From positions 28,935,815 to 28,999,814 of the forward strand of contig NC_089238.1 in NCBI RefSeq assembly GCF_963924675.1: 64,000 nucleotides of DNA, written 5' to 3'. A model generated the notes under the pieces. That model worked only from the letters and a program-made list of their open reading frames with translations, did no database searches and had not been told where the DNA came from. Both the position numbers and the translations under genes were made by a program. The stretch is from Phocoena phocoena (lineage: Eukaryota > Chordata > Mammalia > Artiodactyla > Phocoenidae). Shown here piece after piece: positions 60,150-64,000 of this stretch (its first letter is position 1; every line of letters starts with the position of its first letter).

Positions 60150-60555
60150 TATTGATATTTATTCAATTAACAGGAAGCATCTAGTGTTTGCCAAGCACTC
60201 TTCTAGATGCTGAGCATGCAGCAATGAACAAAAATCCCTGCCCTCATGGAGCTTATGTTTTAGCAAAGCGAGACAGGAAAGAAACAAATAAGCTTATATA
60301 ATAAGGGTGAGGCACAGGCTTACAGTTTTAAATAGGAAAGTCAAACTTCCTTTAATTAGGTAACATTGGAGCAAAGACTGGAAGGAGCGAGTGGGTGAAT
60401 ATTGAGGCTCAGAGATGGGACATGACTTTGGGATGTTTCAGAAGCAACAAGTGTGAATAGAATAGAGGCAGAGAAAAAGAAAAGTAACAGAAGTGAAGAC
60501 AGATAGGGAAGACCAGGGCGGGGTGGGGCGGAAGATAGGACCTTCTAATATTGTA
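60150..60555 (+). mobile_element. Ancient LINE-type repeat, left part
   Basis: Same dispersed family as 13880-15115: ttgccaagcactcttctaga, ctgccctcatggagcttatg, gagcaaagactggaaggagc. It is interrupted by a Tigger element and resumes at 61389. Confidence 0.65.
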
Positions 60556-61388
60556 CAGAAGTCCCTCCCCTTATCCACGGGGGATGCATTCCAAGACCCC
60601 CAGTGGATGCCTGAAACCGCGGATAGTACTGAACCCTATGTAGACTATGTTTTCTCCTATGCCTAAATACCCATGAAGTTGAATTTATAAATTAGGCACA
60701 GTAAGGGATTAACAACAATAACTAATAATAAAATAGAACAGTTATAACAGTATACTGTAATAAAAACTCTGTGACTGTGGCCTCTGTCGCAAAATTTCGT
60801 ATTGTACAAATTTAATACCTTGCCTGTCTTAACTAAACATTTATCATATACTGTCGCCGTAACTTTTGCAGTTTGCGGTGCAACAGCAAAACTAGTGCAA
60901 ATTTCTTTTTCCTTCTTCACAATTTCACAGATAGAAGATTTGTTCTTACCATAGATGTTAGCAACCTCAGCGTACAATTCTTTTTCTTTCCACACTAAGT
61001 CGAGAACCTTCACCTTTTCACGCAAAGGAAGAACTTTACAGCTTCTCTTTGGCATATTGGAATTGCCAGCATCGCTACTCTTATGCTTTGGGGCCATTGC
61101 TAAGTAAAAGAAGGGTTACTGGAATGCAAGCACTTTGATACTGTGACGGTTGATCTGATAACTAGAGGGCCACTAAGCAGGCTACACTGGACAAAGGGGT
61201 GAGTTACTTTCCAGGCAGGACAGAGCCAGATGGTGCACGATTTCATCATGCCGCTCAGAACGGCGCGCAACTTAAAAACTTATGAATTGTTTATTTCTGT
61301 AACTTTCCATTTAATATTTTCAGACTGCAGTTGACTGCGGGTAACTGAAACCACAGAAAGTGAAACCGCAGATAAGGAGAGGCTACTG
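60556..61388 (-). mobile_element. Tigger (pogo-type) DNA transposon, 833 bp
   Basis: Terminal inverted repeats: left cagaagtccctccccttatc, right end (reverse complement) cagtagcctctccttatctg. TA duplicates flank it at 60554-60555 and 61389-61390. It encodes on the minus strand the N-terminal part of a pogo-type transposase; the catalytic DDE region is missing, so it is a deletion derivative. Confidence 0.9.
60663..61097 (-). pseudogene. Tigger transposase N-terminal fragment
   Basis: A 144-codon frame begins Met-Ala-Pro-Lys-His-Lys-Ser-Ser-Asp-Ala and runs through Glu-Lys-Val-Lys-Val-Leu-Asp-Leu and Glu-Val-Ala-Asn-Ile-Tyr-Gly-Lys-Asn-Lys-Ser-Ser. This is the helix-turn-helix DNA-binding region of pogo/Tigger transposases, the fold also found in CENP-B. 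After about residue 90 the sequence is no longer transposase-like, and the DDE catalytic domain is absent. The frame is long only because it lies in a transposon deletion derivative; I infer no host function. Confidence 0.85.
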
Positions 61389-61390
61389 TA

Positions 61391-61590
61391 ATACAAATAC
61401 TGGGCTTATACTTGGAGTGAGATGGAGAACCATTGCAGTTTGGAGCAGAAGGGAGGCAGCAGTGGAAGCAGGGGAGCTGCGAGAGGCCATTGGGTAATCC
61501 AGACTAGAGATGGCGGACCAGGTTAGAAGAGGCAGAGGTGATGAGAGATGGTTATATCGAGTCCCATATCTTTTCACCAGCAAAGAGTGA
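61391..61590 (+). mobile_element. Ancient LINE-type repeat, right part
   Basis: Continuation after the Tigger insertion: gagatggagaaccattgcag, then ccattgggtaatccagacta. Confidence 0.65.
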
Positions 61591-61679
61591 CAGTGTCCAG
61601 TGCCCGTGAGAAAAGAAGGCTAGCAATGACATCTCCTAATTGTCAAGAGAAGGCTAGGCCAATAAGAATGGCTGAACTT

Positions 61680-62640
61680 TTTTTCCCTCTCTCCATATCT
61701 TTATTGGGGTAAAATTTACATACGATGAACGGCACATGTTTGAAGTTTACGGTTTTAGAAGTGGGATGTGAAGTTAGCGGTGGCTCATCAGAAAAGAGCA
61801 GCCCAGGCGTTCCATCTGGTTTTATCCCTTCATCATAATCCAGTCTCCTCTGTTGGAGTTTTCAGATTCCTGCATCCCCTGTCCGTCTCTTTCCTGATTT
61901 GTTTCTTTATTTTGGTGGAGCATATCCTCTAATGGCTTCTTGAGAAAGGGTGCTTAGAAGGTAAATTTTTGAGACCTTGAATGTCTTAAATTATCTTTAT
62001 TCTACATTAACATGTGTAGATACTTTAGGTATGGAAATCTTGACAGGAAATAATTTTCCTTCAGAATTTTGCGGGCATTGTACCACAGTGTCTTTTATCT
62101 TCCAGTGTTCATGTTGAGAGCTCTGATTTTTTTGTTTGTCCTTTATGTGACTTTTTTGGTTGGATTTTTTTCCTAACGTTTTATAAGTTTGCAGTGATAT
62201 TTTTTTATCCATTTTACTGGCATTTGGTAGGTCCTTTCCATCTGGAAACTCAGGTCCTTCAATGTGGGATATTTTCTTGAATCACTGTGTTAATGGTTTC
62301 TTTCTCTCCAGTTTTCTCTTCTCTCTAGAATCCATATGGTTTGGTTCTCGAACCTTCTGGACTGTTTCCTCTAATTTTCTTACTTATTCTCTTGTTTTTA
62401 ATCTTTTTGTATTTTTCTGATATAATCTCAGAGGTTTTCTTAACTTTATCTTCCAACTGGTCTATTGAGGTTTTTCTTTTTTAAATTATTGAAATATTAC
62501 AAACATCATAAACATGTAGCTTGGTGAATTGTCACAGACCAAATATATCTGTGTCACTAGCTCCCAGATCAATAAAGAAAACATTAGTACCCCAGAAATG
62601 GTCCCTTCCAGCATATTCTTTCCCCAACAGTACCCATTGT
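61680..62640 (-). mobile_element. Old L1-like sequence
   Basis: L1 3' wording in reverse (tctttattggggtaaaattt) near 61700, followed by text typical of old L1 ORF2 and 3' regions (cattgtaccacagtgtcttt, ttgtatttttctgatataat). It may be more than one fragment. Confidence 0.5.
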
Positions 62641-63966
62641 CTTGACTTCTAAAGCCATGCATTAGCTTTACACATATTTGAATTAGAATTGTAAGCTCTT
62701 TGAAGGCATGACTTGTGTCTTGATCCTTCTTTGTATGTGCATATAACGCAAAATCAGTAAGTATTTTTTTGCCCCAAGATCAGTAGGTATCTTTTGTTCT
62801 TGAGTAGTTTGTGCTGTTCAACTACATTGTGGCCACTGTCCCATCACTCTTCTGATTTATGCAACTATGATCTCTGTTTAGTATTAGGATTCTTTTGATT
62901 GCAGATAGCAGATACTTGACCTAAACAAGCTTAATTTAAGAAGATGAGGAATTCTTTTATTTAATACTAAGTCTCACGGGCTTCAAGTGGACCTTATTTT
63001 GACAGTAATGTGTGGTCACTTTCAAACTTCTTCCCCTTCCTATTTTGGCTCTTTTTGCACTGTAGCTTTCTTTTCTTGAGGAAAACAAATTTCTCGTGGT
63101 CCCCAAATGACCACCTCCAGCTTTTGTGGCCACTCTCTTTTTCAGGAGTTTTGGGAAGGAGAGAAACCGGGTCTTGGACATGTATTTTGAACCCTGGATA
63201 AAGCTTTGCCTGAAGCTGGGTTAACAAACCATTATTCTTTTTTGATTGATCCACTTTGATCTGGTCTTCTATGCTGTTTACAACATCAGGGTTTCCTCTA
63301 AGGCTCCATGACACACTCTGTACTTTCCTGAGGTTGCCCACAGAATCGCAACCTCTATTGTTCGAAGCTTTGGTTCGGGGAATGTATTATTTGAGAAATC
63401 TTTCTGCTTCCTCTCCTCATTTCATATTTTATTTCAAATAATGTCGTGGTCTTAAAGCTTTAGCCAAGAGCCCCCAGAGCAGTTTTTCTCTCCTTTTCTC
63501 ACTTTCCTTTTATTCCCCCAAGTCCATGAAGCATGATATAATGAGATTCTCCTATGTATGTGAATAGTGATATCTTAAAAAAACTTTTTTTTTCAAATGC
63601 TTTATCTGAAAGCTGACAGGGACAGACATCATGTTGAAAGGCTTCAGATTTTTCAGTAAAGAGTTTTCAGTATTTCTCCTGAAATCCTAGAAAACTTATA
63701 ATTAATTTTATAATTTATGTGTGTCAGGGGACTATGTTTGTCCTGATTGCTTGTTTTGAGACATGTTAGAGCAGCTTCTTGTTATAGATTCTAAGCTGAG
63801 ACTGATGAGGGTGGTTTTTTTTTTTTTTCTTCCAACTTCTGAATTCTCCATTTCTTCGGACCATTCATTCCTCAGTGGCTGAGTAGCGTGCTCTGTGTTA
63901 GCAGCCAGCTTGACTGCTTGTTCCTCACAACCAATCCAGGAAAGCATCTTTAAATGGTAGAGCTCT
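62641..63966. other. Intron 3, mostly unassigned
   Basis: Short frames cross both strands without recognisable homology. A T run lies at about 63813-63828. Nothing else can be supported. Confidence 0.5.
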
Positions 63967-64000
63967 TTTTTTTTTTTTGCGGTACGATGGCCTCTCACTG
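63967..64000 (-). mobile_element. Short CHR-type SINE cut by window end
   Basis: A T run followed by gcggtacgatggcctctcac is the 3' end of another reverse-oriented short SINE; the remainder lies beyond the window. Confidence 0.85.

Larger units (their letters stand above)
56161..64000 (+). other. FTO: FTO intron 3 (5' portion)
   Basis: This is the sequence downstream of the exon 3 donor. Exon 4, which in human continues with Pro-Glu-Glu-Glu-Ser after Gly251, was not found before the window ends, so intron 3 is at least 7.8 kb here. It contains MIR fragments, an 80-bp mariner palindrome, a Tigger element and an old L1 segment. Confidence 0.93.

Overview
This window is nuclear DNA from a mammal, almost certainly a cetacean and probably a toothed whale. 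It holds many copies of two tRNA-derived SINE types typical of cetacean genomes: a short form of about 200 bp and a longer form of about 260-350 bp. It also holds L1, L2, MIR, Tigger and mariner-type debris. No bacterial, viral or plasmid features are present.

The only protein-coding gene is FTO, the 2-oxoglutarate/Fe(II)-dependent RNA/DNA N-methyl demethylase, on the + strand. Two internal exons are visible. Exon 2 is 78 bp at 40570-40647 (residues 16-41, human numbering). Exon 3 is 628 bp at 55533-56160 (residues 42-251) and carries the first two iron ligands, His231 and Asp233. Both have consensus splice sites and intact frames. Exon 1 with the promoter, and exon 4 onward with the rest of the catalytic domain, lie outside the window.

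Layout: 1-40569 is the 3' part of intron 1; 40648-55532 is all of intron 2 (14,885 bp); 56161-64000 is the start of intron 3. In humans the 3' part of FTO intron 1 and intron 2 form the obesity-associated haplotype block, described in the literature as containing distal enhancers for IRX3/IRX5. By sequence match to remembered flanks I place the orthologous positions of rs9939609 at 15595 and rs8050136 at 11673, and more tentatively rs17817449 at 9151.

Within intron 1, 25.4-34.3 kb is dominated by two minus-strand L1 elements, one nearly full length and itself split by two SINEs and a DNA transposon. The blocks at 8.35-9.36, 10.5-13.9, 15.1-18.2, 20.7-22.8, 34.3-36.6 and 38.2-39.8 kb are mostly not recognisable as repeats and are where conserved regulatory DNA would be sought. 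Intron 2 has long L2 relics, a 5'-truncated L1, three short SINEs, one long SINE and an unexplained exon-like open frame (50803-51012). Intron 3 holds an 80-bp mariner palindrome and an 833-bp Tigger element with a transposase-derived frame.

I found no second host gene, RNA gene or new multi-gene system. The main value of the window is regulatory and evolutionary. Repeat family names were assigned by eye and their ends are approximate unless a target-site duplication is given.
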